Notes: generated by a model from the letters alone, not told the origin. A stretch of DNA of 64,000 nucleotides from Litorisediminicola beolgyonensis (GCF_042679605.1 NZ_JBHTMU010000010.1:1-64000), one strand, 5' to 3'. Positions 42,381-51,398 are shown, numbered from the stretch's first letter. Numbers and translations are program-made.

Positions 42381-43382
42381 TCACTCTCCCGGACGCGCGA
42401 TCCCGAACTCTTCGGGCGAGGTCTTGGTCAGACCGGCGTCCTGCAGGAGCCACGCGGTGCCCTGCTGCCACTTGCTGAGGAAGGCTTCCGCCTCGTCACC
42501 GTAGATCGCCATCATGGTGAAGCCGCGGTCATCCATGAGCTGGATGAAATCCGGGTGCTCGGCACCCTTGGCATAGGCGTCCGACAGCTTGGCGACGACA
42601 TCCTCGGGCGTGTCCTTGGGAACGAAGACACCGAAGAACGGGCCCCAGGGCAGGTAGGTGCTGTAGGCCTCGTTGAAATCGGTCACGATCGGCGCGTCGG
42701 GCAGCTTGTCGCTGGCTTCCACGTCGAAGATCGCGAGCGGCTTGATGTTGCCCGCGCGGATGCCCTCGATCGCGGCGCCGAGCACCGCGGGCATCACGTC
42801 GATGGCCCCGCCCTGCAGCGCGGTGAGCGCCGGGCCGTCGCCGTCATAGGGCACGGCCGTCACGTCGAGACCGCCCTCGACCGTCGAGATCATCGCGGTC
42901 ACGACCGACGGCAGGCCGCCGGGTCCGGTCGAGCCGAACTTCACCTCGCCGGGGTTCTCGCCGATATAGGCCATCATCTCGGCATAGTCGTTGAAGGGCG
43001 CGTCGGGATTGGCCACCAGGATCGGCGTGCCGCGGGCCAGGATCGAGATCGGGGTGAACTCGCTGTAATCCTTTTCGCCGAGGCCCATCACCTTGTAGAG
43101 CATCGGGTTTTCCGCGCCCATCAGGAGCGTGTAGCCATCCGCGGGCGAGCCCGCCACGTGATTGAGCGCGATGGCGCCCACGGCGCCGGTCATGTTCTGC
43201 ATGACCACGGTGCCGCCCAGCGCCTCTTCGGCATGGGGCGTGACCGAGCGCATCACCGTGTCGGTGGAGCCACCGGCCCCCCACTGGATGATGCCCTGGA
43301 TTTCCTTTTCGGGGTATTCCGCGACAGCCGCGGTGGCCGTCAGTGCAAAGGCGCCAAGCGCGCCGATAATGATCCGCTTCAT
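42381..43382 (-). CDS. tctC: Tripartite tricarboxylate transporter, periplasmic binding protein TctC (Bug family)
   Basis: A 333-residue periplasmic protein with a signal peptide (MKRIIIGALGAFALTATAAV, cleavage after AVA). Bug-family features are IQGIIQWGAGGSTDTVMRSV, VVMQNMTGAVGAIALNHVAG and GEVKFGSTGPGGLPSVVTAM, which line the carboxylate-binding cleft. It is the first gene of the transporter/catabolic operon, with the LysR-type operator 78 bases upstream of its start. The likely ligand is quinate, shikimate or another aromatic-pathway acid. Confidence 0.92.
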   Translation of the reverse strand: MKRIIIGALGAFALTATAAVAEYPEKEIQGIIQWGAGGSTDTVMRSVTPHAEEALGGTVVMQNMTGAVGAIALNHVAGSPADGYTLLMGAENPMLYKVMGLGEKDYSEFTPISILARGTPILVANPDAPFNDYAEMMAYIGENPGEVKFGSTGPGGLPSVVTAMISTVEGGLDVTAVPYDGDGPALTALQGGAIDVMPAVLGAAIEGIRAGNIKPLAIFDVEASDKLPDAPIVTDFNEAYSTYLPWGPFFGVFVPKDTPEDVVAKLSDAYAKGAEHPDFIQLMDDRGFTMMAIYGDEAEAFLSKWQQGTAWLLQDAGLTKTSPEEFGIARPGE

Positions 43383-43460
43383 GGGTCTCCTCCCTCAAAT
43401 TGCGTCATGTGGCCGACAAAGATGCCAACCGGTGCCCTCATAACTGCCGCTCCAGGACCT

Positions 43461-43503
43461 TAACGTCAAATACCTGTTTTTCGCATTCATTAACGTCATG
43501 TTA
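43461..43503. promoter_or_regulatory. LysR-type two-part operator upstream of tctC
   Basis: TAACGTCAAA (43461-43470), 20 bases, then TAACGTCATGTTA (43491-43503; TAAC/GTTA dyad). The distal dyad would be the recognition site and the proximal half-site the activation site for tctC. The dyad overlaps the stop of lysR. The same pair recurs in mirror image at 44452-44494. Confidence 0.8.
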
Positions 43504-44427
43504 TTTCTCGATCCGCGACCAGGGCCGTCCCGCGACGGCCTTTCCGAGCTCGCGCTGGAACTGGGCGATGGCGTATTCGGCGAAGCCCGAGAGCACCCGG
43601 CCCTTCTTGCGCGCCACGAAGCTCTTGACCCGGACATCCTCGGCCAGCGCGCGGCGTTCGAGCCCCGGCATGTAGACCTCGGCCACCGAGAACTCGTCGA
43701 TCACCGCGACCCCGAGCCCGTGCCGGACAAGGCTCACCACCGTCTGCGCAAATCGCCCGCGCATCGCGTGCGGAACCGATACGCCCGCGCGCACGAAGGG
43801 CTGGGCGAGAAGCGCGCCGTAAGGATCGGCGGGATCGACGCCGATCAGCGGCTCGCTCGCAAGATCCGTCGCCGAGATCACGTGTTTCCGGGCCAGGGGA
43901 TGCCCCTCGGGCAGCACCACGACCAGCCGCCCCTCGCCGATCTCCTCGTTCTCGATGGCGGCATTTTCGACGGCGGAGCTCATGATGACGAACTCGCCGC
44001 GCTCGAGCAGGAGATAGTCGACCGTCTCCTCGATCTTCAGCACGTTCATGTCGACGAAAAGATAGTCATACCGGTTGCGAACGCTCCTCAGCGCCCGCGC
44101 GGCGATGAATTGCGCGATGGAGGGCGCGGTCGCGAAGGCCAGCCGCACATCCTCGCCCTTCTGGAGCGTGCCGACCGCAAGCTGCAGGTTCTCGACGCCC
44201 TTGTAGACCTCGCGCAGCTGGTCGAAGACGCGGCTCGCCTCGACCGAGGGCGTGAAGAGCCCCGCCTTGCGCTCGAAGAGCCGGATGCCGAGCGATTCCT
44301 CGGTATGCTTGACGAGGCGGCTGATCCCGGGGGCCGAGACGTTCAACATGTCCGCCGCACCGCTGATCGTGCCGGTCATCATGACCGCACGGATCACCTC
44401 GATCTGCCGCAAAGTCATTTCCGGCAT
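43501..44427 (-). CDS. LysR-family regulator of the quinate/shikimate-type module
   Basis: A 308-residue activator. The ATG at 44427 follows GGGAGGA. The N-terminal HTH (LRQIEVIRAVMMTGTISGAA, DMLNVSAPGISRLVKHTEES) and two-lobed effector domain (VRLAFATAPSIAQFIAARAL, IGEGRLVVVLPEGHPLARKH, VVSLVRHGLGVAVIDEFSVA) are complete. It lies between two operons running outward, both of which have the same operator. It probably senses an intermediate of the pathway and also controls itself, because the palindrome at 44452 is 25 bases from its start. Confidence 0.92.
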   Translation of the reverse strand: MPEMTLRQIEVIRAVMMTGTISGAADMLNVSAPGISRLVKHTEESLGIRLFERKAGLFTPSVEASRVFDQLREVYKGVENLQLAVGTLQKGEDVRLAFATAPSIAQFIAARALRSVRNRYDYLFVDMNVLKIEETVDYLLLERGEFVIMSSAVENAAIENEEIGEGRLVVVLPEGHPLARKHVISATDLASEPLIGVDPADPYGALLAQPFVRAGVSVPHAMRGRFAQTVVSLVRHGLGVAVIDEFSVAEVYMPGLERRALAEDVRVKSFVARKKGRVLSGFAEYAIAQFQRELGKAVAGRPWSRIEK

Positions 44428-44451
44428 CGCGTCCTCCCTCGAGAGCGAGGT

Positions 44452-44494
44452 TAACATCATGTTACCCCAAGGCAAGAACAAGCATTTGACGTTA
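44452..44494. promoter_or_regulatory. LysR-type two-part operator, mirror copy, upstream of the flavoprotein gene
   Basis: TAACATCATGTTA (44452-44464), 20 bases, then TTTGACGTTA (44485-44494), which is the exact reverse complement of TAACGTCAAA at 43461-43470. Spacing is identical to the tctC operator but orientation is reversed, so the half-site is again nearest the regulated gene (44547). Confidence 0.8.
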
Positions 44495-44546
44495 CGCCCT
44501 GTCCTGACCGACGCTCTGCGCGGATCGTGAGACCAGGAGGATATCG

Positions 44547-46250
44547 GTGCCGTCTGAGACTGCCCCATGGGACGAAGGCTGCGACCTGCTCGTTGCGGGC
44601 TCGGGTGCGGCCGGGCTTGCCGCCGCGGTGACCGCCGCGCATCACGGGCTCAAGGTGATCGTGGTCGAGAAGGACAGCGTGTTGGGCGGCACCTCGGCCT
44701 GGTCCGGCGGCTGGATCTGGGCGCCGCGAAACCCGGTCGCGCGGCGGCACGGCATCTCCGAGGAGCGCGCCGAGCCGCGGCGCTATCTCGAAGCGGTGCT
44801 CGGCAACAATTTCAACGCCGAACTGGTCGATGCCTTTCTCGACGCCGCGCCCGAGATGGTCGGCTTCTTCGAGACCGAGACGGCGCTGCGCTTCGATCCC
44901 GGCCTGCACATTCCCGACACCTACGGCCACCAGCCCGGCGCGGGCACCGGCGGGCGCTCCGTCATCGCGCAACCTTATGACGGGCGCGCGCTCGGACCCG
45001 AGATCGCGCGGCTGAGGCGTCCCCTGCCGGAGACGAGCTTCATGGGGCTGACGATCCAGGCGGGCCCCGATCTCAAGGCCTTCCTGTCGGCGACGCGCTC
45101 GGCCCGCTCGGCCGCCTATGTCGCCCGGCGGCTTGGCCGGCATCTCTGGGATCTCGCGCGGCACGGGCGGGCCATGCAGCTCCGAAACGGCAGCGCGCTC
45201 ATCGCGCGGCTGATCCGCTCGGCGCTCGATCTGGGCGTGGAGCTGAGGACCGAGACGGCCATCGCCCGGCTGGAGACCGGAGCGACCGGCATCACCGGCG
45301 CCACCGTCAACGGCCCCGACGGCCCCCGGCGCATCGCCGCGCGCCGAGGCGTCGTCCTGGCCTGCGGCGGGTTCCCGAACGATGCGGTCCGGCGCGCCGC
45401 GACGTTTCCGCATCCCGAGACCCACGCCACCCTCGCCGTGCCCACCGCCTCGGGCGACGGGCTTCGGATAGGCGAGGACGCGGGCGGACAGGCGGCGGAG
45501 ACCCTCGCGTCTCCCGGCGCGTGGTGTCCGGTCTCCGAAGTCACCTGGCCCGACGGCACGCGCGGCGTCTTTCCCCATATCATCGACCGCGGGAAACCCG
45601 GCGTGATCGGCGTCCTCGCCTCGGGACGCCGGTTCTGCAACGAGGGCCTCGGCTATCACGACTATGTCCGCTCGATGCTGGACGCGATCCCCGAGGATGC
45701 CACGCCCGAATCCTGGCTGGTCTGCGACCATCGCTTCCTGCGCCGCTACGGGCTCGGCATCGTGCGCCCCGCGCCGGTTCCGATCGGGCCCTGGCTGAAG
45801 AGCGGCTATCTGAAGACCGGGCGCAGCCTCGCCGATCTGGCCAAGGCCTGCGGGATCGACCCGCCCCGGCTGCAAGAGACCGTCGCCACCTACAATGCCG
45901 ACGCAAGACGCGGCGAGGACAGCGCCTTCGGGCGCGGCACGAGCCCCTACATGCGGCTTCAGGGCGATCCTTCGGTCGGGCCCAACCCCTGCATGGCTCC
46001 GCTCGAGACCGCGCCTTTCTACGCCGTGCGCGTCATCCCCGGCAGTTTCGGCACCTTCTTGGGGCTCCAGACCGACGGTCAGGCGCGCGTACTCGGACCG
46101 GACGCGGCACCGATCCCGGGCCTCTATGCCGCCGGGACCGACATGGCGAGCGTCATGGGCGGGCACTACCCGGCGGGCGGCATCAATCTCGGCCCGGCCC
46201 TCACCTTCGGCTTCATCGCGGGCCGAGATGCCGCCGGAGCCGCCCCATGA
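44547..46250 (+). CDS. FAD-dependent dehydrogenase, fumarate reductase/ketosteroid-dehydrogenase type
   Basis: A 567-residue flavoprotein. The FAD site DLLVAGSGAAGLAAAVTAAH and VVEKDSVLGGTSAWSGGWIW, the GVVLACGGFPND motif and the C-terminal GGHYPAGGINLGPALTFGF closing loop match the succinate-dehydrogenase/KstD superfamily. It would oxidise a cyclic or dicarboxylic substrate by C-C desaturation. It is co-regulated with tctC by the shared operator and overlaps the isomerase gene by ATGA. A role on quinate/shikimate-like rings is plausible but unproven. The start at 44547 places the FAD motif near residue 15. Confidence 0.85.
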   Translation: MPSETAPWDEGCDLLVAGSGAAGLAAAVTAAHHGLKVIVVEKDSVLGGTSAWSGGWIWAPRNPVARRHGISEERAEPRRYLEAVLGNNFNAELVDAFLDAAPEMVGFFETETALRFDPGLHIPDTYGHQPGAGTGGRSVIAQPYDGRALGPEIARLRRPLPETSFMGLTIQAGPDLKAFLSATRSARSAAYVARRLGRHLWDLARHGRAMQLRNGSALIARLIRSALDLGVELRTETAIARLETGATGITGATVNGPDGPRRIAARRGVVLACGGFPNDAVRRAATFPHPETHATLAVPTASGDGLRIGEDAGGQAAETLASPGAWCPVSEVTWPDGTRGVFPHIIDRGKPGVIGVLASGRRFCNEGLGYHDYVRSMLDAIPEDATPESWLVCDHRFLRRYGLGIVRPAPVPIGPWLKSGYLKTGRSLADLAKACGIDPPRLQETVATYNADARRGEDSAFGRGTSPYMRLQGDPSVGPNPCMAPLETAPFYAVRVIPGSFGTFLGLQTDGQARVLGPDAAPIPGLYAAGTDMASVMGGHYPAGGINLGPALTFGFIAGRDAAGAAP

Positions 46251-47065
46251 CCCGCCGCCTCTCGCTTGCGCATCTGACCGCCATCAACCTGCCGCCCCCG
46301 GCCCTGATCGAGGCGGCGGCGCGCGCGGGCTTCGACGCGGTCGGACTGCGGCTCATCCGCGTCACCGACACCAGCCCCGGATACCCGCTGATGGACGACC
46401 GAGCGGCGCTTCGGGCGACGAAAGCGGCGCTGGGCTCCACCGGCATCGCGGTCAGCGACATCGAGTTCGTCAAGATCACGCCCGAAATCGACCTCGCCGC
46501 CCTGGAGGGCTTTCTGGACGCGGGCGCGGAGCTTGGCGCGCGCGAGGTGATCTCGGCCCCCTACGACCCCGACCTGCCCCGGCTCGCCGACCGCCTCGGG
46601 CAGCTTTCCGAGATGGCAAGCGAGCGCGATCTCGGCCTGTCGCTGGAGTTCTTCCCCTGGACCGTCGTGCCCGACCTAACGACGGCGCTCCGCATCGCGA
46701 CCGAGGCCGGACCCGGACTGGGCATCCTCGTCGACGCGCTGCATTTCGACCGCTCGGGCAGCGCGCTCGAGGAGCTGCGCGCGCTCCCGCGCGACCGGCT
46801 GCGCATGGCGCATCTCTGCGACGCCCCCGTCCATGCCGCCTACTCGACCGAGATGCTGCTCGACGCCGCGCGCGCCGAACGGCTGCCCCCGGGCGACGGG
46901 CAGATCGACCTTCCGGCCTTCCTTGCCGCCCTGCCGGACGACCTCCCCCTCGGGCTCGAGGTGCCCATGACCCGCGCCACTGCGAAAGACGGCATCGACG
47001 CGGTGCTCTCCCGGGTGATGCGGGCCACCCGACGCCTCCTCTCCGCGACCGAGCGCACATCCTAG
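46247..47065 (+). CDS. Sugar-phosphate isomerase/epimerase-like TIM-barrel protein
   Basis: A 272-residue xylose-isomerase-like barrel (AP_endonuc_2 family). The N-terminus is SLAHLTAINLPPPALIEAAA; metal-site acids appear in VSDIEFVKI, LGLSLEFFPWTVVP, LGILVDALHFDRSG and LPLGLEVPM. Relatives are dehydroshikimate dehydratases, hydroxypyruvate isomerases and inosose dehydratases. Coupling to the flavoprotein gene and the shared operator suggests it acts on the same ring compound, perhaps a second dehydratase. Confidence 0.8.
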   Translation: MTRRLSLAHLTAINLPPPALIEAAARAGFDAVGLRLIRVTDTSPGYPLMDDRAALRATKAALGSTGIAVSDIEFVKITPEIDLAALEGFLDAGAELGAREVISAPYDPDLPRLADRLGQLSEMASERDLGLSLEFFPWTVVPDLTTALRIATEAGPGLGILVDALHFDRSGSALEELRALPRDRLRMAHLCDAPVHAAYSTEMLLDAARAERLPPGDGQIDLPAFLAALPDDLPLGLEVPMTRATAKDGIDAVLSRVMRATRRLLSATERTS

Positions 47066-47168
47066 CGGCCGCCGCACCGATTGCCGGGTTTTTCCCGCCC
47101 GCGCTCTCGGTCATAAAGGCGAAAAGCGCGCAGCGCGCCTGCGCCCGGAGCCGCAGAGGGAGAGTGTC

Positions 47169-48458
47169 ATGGAACCATTCGCACGGGTCGCAGCCGTGGT
47201 CGGCGGAGGCATCGCCGCGCTGCGCCGCATGTCCGAGCCGAAGACCGCCGTGATGGGCAGCAGCCCCACGATCCCCGCGGCGCGGGCCCAGGGCATCATG
47301 ACGCTGAAGATGCCGACCGCCACCGGCTGGGAGCCCGGCCATGTCCCGAGCGCCGCCCCGGGCCTAAAGGTTCAGGCCTTCGCCAGCGACCTCCAGCATC
47401 CGCGCTGGATCGAGGTTCTGCCCAATGGCGACGTGCTCGTGGCCGAGGCGACCGAACAGGCGCCACCCCCGACCACGCTTTTCCAGCGCGCCCAGCAGGC
47501 CACCATGCGCCGTGCCAAGGCCATCGGCCCCAGCGCCAACCGGATCACGCTCTGGCGCGACGGCGATGGCGACGGGGTCGCCGAGGAGCGTCACGTCTTC
47601 GTCGAGAACCAGAACCAGCCCTTCGGCATGGCGCTGAAGGACGGCACCTTCTACGTCGGCAATACCGACGGCATCGTCTCGTTTTCCTACAGCGAGGGCG
47701 CGACCCGGCTCGAAGGTCCCGGCGAGACGCTCGTCAGCTTCAAGCCGCACGGCCACTGGACCCGCAGCCTTCTCCTGTCGCCGGACGGCAAGACGCTCTA
47801 TTGCGGCGTCGGATCGCTGTCGAACATCGCCGACGACGGCATGGAGGTCGAAGAGGGCCGCGCCTGCATCTGGGCGCTCGATCTGGCAAGCGGCGCGGCG
47901 CGGATCTTCGCCTCGGGCCTCCGCAACCCGGTCGGCATGGCTTTCGAGCCCTCGACGGACGCGCTCTGGACCGTGGTCAACGAGCGCGACGGTCTGGGCG
48001 ACGAGACCCCGCCCGACTACCTGACCAGCGTTACCGAGGGCGGCTTCTACGGCTGGCCCTATTGCTACTGGGACCGGATCGTCGACGACCGGGTGCCGCA
48101 GGACGCGGACCTCGTGTCGCAGGCGATCACGCCCGATTACGCGCTCGGAGGCCATACCGCGTCGCTCGGGCTTTGCTGGATGCCCGAGGGCACGCTCCCG
48201 GGCTTCGGCGCGGGCATGGTGATCGGCCAGCACGGGTCGTGGAACCGGTCTGTCCTGAGCGGCTACAAGCTGATCTTCGTGCCGTTCGAGAACGGCCGTC
48301 CGTCCGGCGCGCCGCGCGACATCCTCTGGGGCTTCCTGTCCGAGGACGAGACCAAGGCCTATGGCCGCCCGGTCGGCGTCACCCTCGGCGCGGATGGCAA
48401 GTCGCTCCTGATGGCGGATGATGTGGGCGACGTGATCTGGCGCGTGTCGGCGGCCTGA
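47169..48458 (+). CDS. Sorbosone dehydrogenase-like beta-propeller protein
   Basis: A 429-residue protein of the PQQ-dependent sugar/sorbosone dehydrogenase family. Signatures are VQAFASDLQHPRWIEVLPNG, VLVAEATEQAPPPTTLFQRA, LLLSPDGKTLYCGVGSLSN, FASGLRNPVGMAFEPSTDAL, GFYGWPYCYWDR and VIGQHGSWNRSVLSGYKLIF. The N-terminal segment has a weak hydrophobic stretch (ARVAAVVGGGIAAL) that may export or anchor it. It probably oxidises an aldose or aldehyde in the periplasm. It is not clearly part of the preceding operon. Confidence 0.85.
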   Translation: MEPFARVAAVVGGGIAALRRMSEPKTAVMGSSPTIPAARAQGIMTLKMPTATGWEPGHVPSAAPGLKVQAFASDLQHPRWIEVLPNGDVLVAEATEQAPPPTTLFQRAQQATMRRAKAIGPSANRITLWRDGDGDGVAEERHVFVENQNQPFGMALKDGTFYVGNTDGIVSFSYSEGATRLEGPGETLVSFKPHGHWTRSLLLSPDGKTLYCGVGSLSNIADDGMEVEEGRACIWALDLASGAARIFASGLRNPVGMAFEPSTDALWTVVNERDGLGDETPPDYLTSVTEGGFYGWPYCYWDRIVDDRVPQDADLVSQAITPDYALGGHTASLGLCWMPEGTLPGFGAGMVIGQHGSWNRSVLSGYKLIFVPFENGRPSGAPRDILWGFLSEDETKAYGRPVGVTLGADGKSLLMADDVGDVIWRVSAA

Positions 48459-48476
48459 TCCCGGCCGGTCGCAGAG

Positions 48477-49259
48477 ATGAAGGTCCTCCTCCATCCGGGC
48501 TTTCACAAGACCGGCACGACGACGCTGCAGAGGACGCTGGCCGAGAACCGTGCCGTGCTCGGGGATCGCCTGTCGGTCCTGCTGCCCGAGGATCTCGACG
48601 AGGTCGCTGCGGCCGCACGCCGCCAGTCGCTCGCGCCGTCGCCGCGGCTTCTGGCGCGGGTGCGCAAGCGGCTGGCTGAACGGCTGCGCGAGATCTCGGA
48701 CGCGCGACCGCTTCTGATCACCTGCGAGCATCTGGCCGGAGCGATCCCCGGTCGGAAGGGCCTCTGGAGCTACGGCGAAACTCCGGCGCTCGCGGTCGCA
48801 CTTGTCGAGGCGGTAACCCAGCGCTTCGTTGCGGAGACCCAAGTGACGGTCTTCTTCACCACCCGCGCCCCGGAGCCGTGGATGCGCAGCGTCTACTGGC
48901 AGAACCTGCGCTCGAACCGGATCACCGAGAGCTTTGAGGACTATGCCGACGCCCTGGGCTCAGCCGCCGATCTCGACGCGGTCGTCGCCGCGACCCGCGC
49001 CGCGCTCGGGACACGGGCCGAGACGCTCTCGGTCGATATTGACACCGCGTCGGACGGCCTCGGCCCGCTCGCCGTGGCGCTCGATAGTCTGGGCGTGTCG
49101 CCGGACGGCCTCGTCCCGGCGAAAAGCCAGAACGTCCGGCCCGCCGACGGGATCGAGACGCTCCTCGCCCTCAACCGCTCGGATCTCGACGACGACGCGC
49201 TCTCGCGCGAGAAGCGGCGCTATCTCGATCGCATCCGGCGCGAGAAACACCGGGGCTGA
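48477..49259 (+). CDS. Sulfotransferase-like P-loop protein
   Basis: A 260-residue protein. The N-terminus MKVLLHPGFHKTGTTTLQRT is the 5'-phosphosulfate-binding loop of PAPS sulfotransferase-like proteins. VTVFFTTRAPEPWMRSVYWQ corresponds to the 3'-phosphate-binding strand with its Arg and Ser. The C-terminus (SREKRRYLDRIRREKHRG) is basic. The acceptor is unknown; such proteins in marine alphaproteobacteria modify polysaccharides or lipids. It follows the sorbosone dehydrogenase-like gene by 18 bp. Confidence 0.75.
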   Translation: MKVLLHPGFHKTGTTTLQRTLAENRAVLGDRLSVLLPEDLDEVAAAARRQSLAPSPRLLARVRKRLAERLREISDARPLLITCEHLAGAIPGRKGLWSYGETPALAVALVEAVTQRFVAETQVTVFFTTRAPEPWMRSVYWQNLRSNRITESFEDYADALGSAADLDAVVAATRAALGTRAETLSVDIDTASDGLGPLAVALDSLGVSPDGLVPAKSQNVRPADGIETLLALNRSDLDDDALSREKRRYLDRIRREKHRG

Positions 49260-49269
49260 CGCGCCCCGC

Positions 49270-51315
49270 TCAGAGATCCTTCACCAACCGAAGCGCATCG
49301 TAGATCGCCGCGTGGGTGTTGCGCGCCGAGACCGCGTCGCCGATCCGGAAGAGCTGGAACTGCCCTTCGGGATTGCGGCTCACGGTCTGCGGACGCCCGG
49401 CAATCAGCGCCTCCTGGTCGACCGCGCCGCCGTTGGAACTGAGCGGCTTCAGCTCGTGATAGAGATCGTCGAGCGGCAGCGTGCCGTAGTTCACCACGAC
49501 CTGATCGTATTCGGCCTCGTAGCGGTGATCGCTGTAATCCGTGCCGATCACCGCGATCAGGCGGTTGCCATCGCGGCGCACGTCGACCAGCCGCCGCGTG
49601 ACGGTGAAGGTCACGTCCTTGTCCTGCAGCGCGCGCATGTAGGGCACGAGGTTCATGCCCATGATCTCGGGCGCGAAACTGCGATCGGGCGTCATCACCT
49701 CGACCGACGATCCAGCCGCCGCCGCCAGTTCCGCGGCCTGAAGCGCGGGATGATCGCCCGCCTCGTCATAGATCAGCACCCGCTGCGCGGGCTTCACGTC
49801 GCCCGAGATCAGGTCCCAGGCGGTGACGACATGCGCGGCCTCGCGACCGCTCTCGTAGAGCTCGGTATTGGGCATGCCGCCGGTGGCGACGATCACCACG
49901 TCGGGCTCGATCGCGGTCACGTCCTCGGCCTCGGCCCAGGCGCTGAAGCGAAACTCCACGTCGCGGGCGGCGCATTGCGCCATGCGCCAGTCGATGATCG
50001 AGATCATCTCGCGCCGCCGTGGCGATTGCGCGGTCAGGCGCACCTGCCCGCCCGGCTCGGCGGCGGCCTCGAAGACGGTGACGGCATGCCCGCGCTCGGC
50101 GGCGACCCGCGCCGCTTCAAGCCCGGCGGGACCGGCGCCCACGATCACCACGCGCCTCGGCGTTTCGGAGGGCGCGATCTCGTGCGGCATGGTCAGCTCG
50201 CGCCCGGTCGCGGCGTTGTGCAGGCAGAGCGCGTCGCCCGCCTGGTAGATCCGGTCGAGGCAGTAGGTCGCGCCGACGCAGGGCCGGATGTCGTGCTCGC
50301 GGCCCTCGACGATCTTCCTGACGATATGCGGATCGGCCATGTGGGCCCGGGTCATGCCCACCATGTCGAGAAGCCCCTCGGCCACCGCATGGCGCGCGGT
50401 CGCGACATCGGGGATCTTGGCGGCGTGGAAGGTCGGCATCCCGGTCGCCCGGCGCACCGCGCCCGCGAAATCGAGATGGGGCGCGTTCTTCATGCCCTGC
50501 ACCGGGATCACGTCGGTCATCGCCGGATCGGTATGGATGCGACCGCGAATGACGTTGAGGAAATCGACCTGGCCGGTCTCGGCCAGCCGCTTCGAGATCT
50601 CGACGCCCTCCTCGGCGCTGATCCCGCCCTTCTGCGCCTCGTCGGCGGTGTAGCGGAACCCGACGATGAAATCGTCGCCCACGCGCTTGCGGACCGCCGC
50701 CAGAACGTCGAGCGGAAAGCGCAGGCGGTTCTCCAGCGTGTCGGCGCCGTAGGGGCCGGTCAGGTCGTTGGTGAGCGGCGACCAGAACTGGTCGAGGAGG
50801 TGCCCGTAGGCCTGTAGCTCGATCCCGTCCATGCCGCCCTCCTTCATCCGCTCGGCGGCATCGGCGAAATCGGAGATGATCCGCTCGATATCCCAATCCT
50901 CGATCAGCTTCGGAAAGGCGCGATGCGCCGGTTCGCGATGCTTCGAGGACGAGACCGAGGGCAGCCAGTCGCCCTTGTTCCAGCCGGTGCGGCGCCCGAG
51001 ATGGGTGAGCTGGATCATCACCGCGCAGCCATGCTCGTGGCAGCCATCGGTCAGGTGGCGGATCCACGGCACCACCTCGTCCTTGTAGGCGAGGATGTTG
51101 TTGAAGACCGGCGGACTGTCCCGCGACACCGCCGCCGAGCCCGCCGTCATCGCCAGGGCCACCCCCGCCTTCGCCCGCTCGGCGTGATAGGCGCGGTAGC
51201 GGTCCTTGGGCATCCCGTCCTCGGGATAGGCCGGCTCGTGGCTGGTGGTCATGATCCGGTTGCGCAGCGTCAGATGCTTGAGCTGGTAGGGCTGGAGAAG
51301 CGGGTCCTTCGACAT
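49270..51315 (-). CDS. Old-yellow-enzyme/NADH:flavin oxidoreductase fusion, N-methylproline (StcD/DgcA-like) demethylase
   Basis: A 681-residue protein. Residues ~1-360 are an FMN barrel (LLQPYQLKHLTLRNRIMTTS, AVMIQLTHLGRRTGWNKGDW, GIELQAYGHLLDQFWSPLTN). An iron-sulphur segment follows, then FAD and NAD Rossmann domains (RRVVIVGAGPAGLEAARVAA, VVIVATGGMPNTELYESG). The sequence resembles proteins for stachydrine/N-methylproline and dimethylglycine demethylation. The cluster segment PCVGATYCLDRIYQAGDALC has Cys at three of the four trimethylamine-dehydrogenase positions, Ala at the second. It is divergent from a TetR gene with a palindromic operator between them. Confidence 0.8.
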   Translation of the reverse strand: MSKDPLLQPYQLKHLTLRNRIMTTSHEPAYPEDGMPKDRYRAYHAERAKAGVALAMTAGSAAVSRDSPPVFNNILAYKDEVVPWIRHLTDGCHEHGCAVMIQLTHLGRRTGWNKGDWLPSVSSSKHREPAHRAFPKLIEDWDIERIISDFADAAERMKEGGMDGIELQAYGHLLDQFWSPLTNDLTGPYGADTLENRLRFPLDVLAAVRKRVGDDFIVGFRYTADEAQKGGISAEEGVEISKRLAETGQVDFLNVIRGRIHTDPAMTDVIPVQGMKNAPHLDFAGAVRRATGMPTFHAAKIPDVATARHAVAEGLLDMVGMTRAHMADPHIVRKIVEGREHDIRPCVGATYCLDRIYQAGDALCLHNAATGRELTMPHEIAPSETPRRVVIVGAGPAGLEAARVAAERGHAVTVFEAAAEPGGQVRLTAQSPRRREMISIIDWRMAQCAARDVEFRFSAWAEAEDVTAIEPDVVIVATGGMPNTELYESGREAAHVVTAWDLISGDVKPAQRVLIYDEAGDHPALQAAELAAAAGSSVEVMTPDRSFAPEIMGMNLVPYMRALQDKDVTFTVTRRLVDVRRDGNRLIAVIGTDYSDHRYEAEYDQVVVNYGTLPLDDLYHELKPLSSNGGAVDQEALIAGRPQTVSRNPEGQFQLFRIGDAVSARNTHAAIYDALRLVKDL

Positions 51316-51382
51316 GCGCGATCCTTTCCGGCTGGCGACTCGGGCGCGCGTCAGCCGCCCGTGAACACTCGTGTCGCGCCAA

Positions 51383-51398
51383 TTGACATATGTGTCAA
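51383..51398. promoter_or_regulatory. TetR-type palindromic operator
   Basis: TTGACA-TATG-TGTCAA is a perfect 6-bp inverted repeat in the 102-bp region between the divergent demethylase and tetR genes, 19 bases before the tetR start. The left arm also matches a -35 box, so binding would block transcription. Confidence 0.78.
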
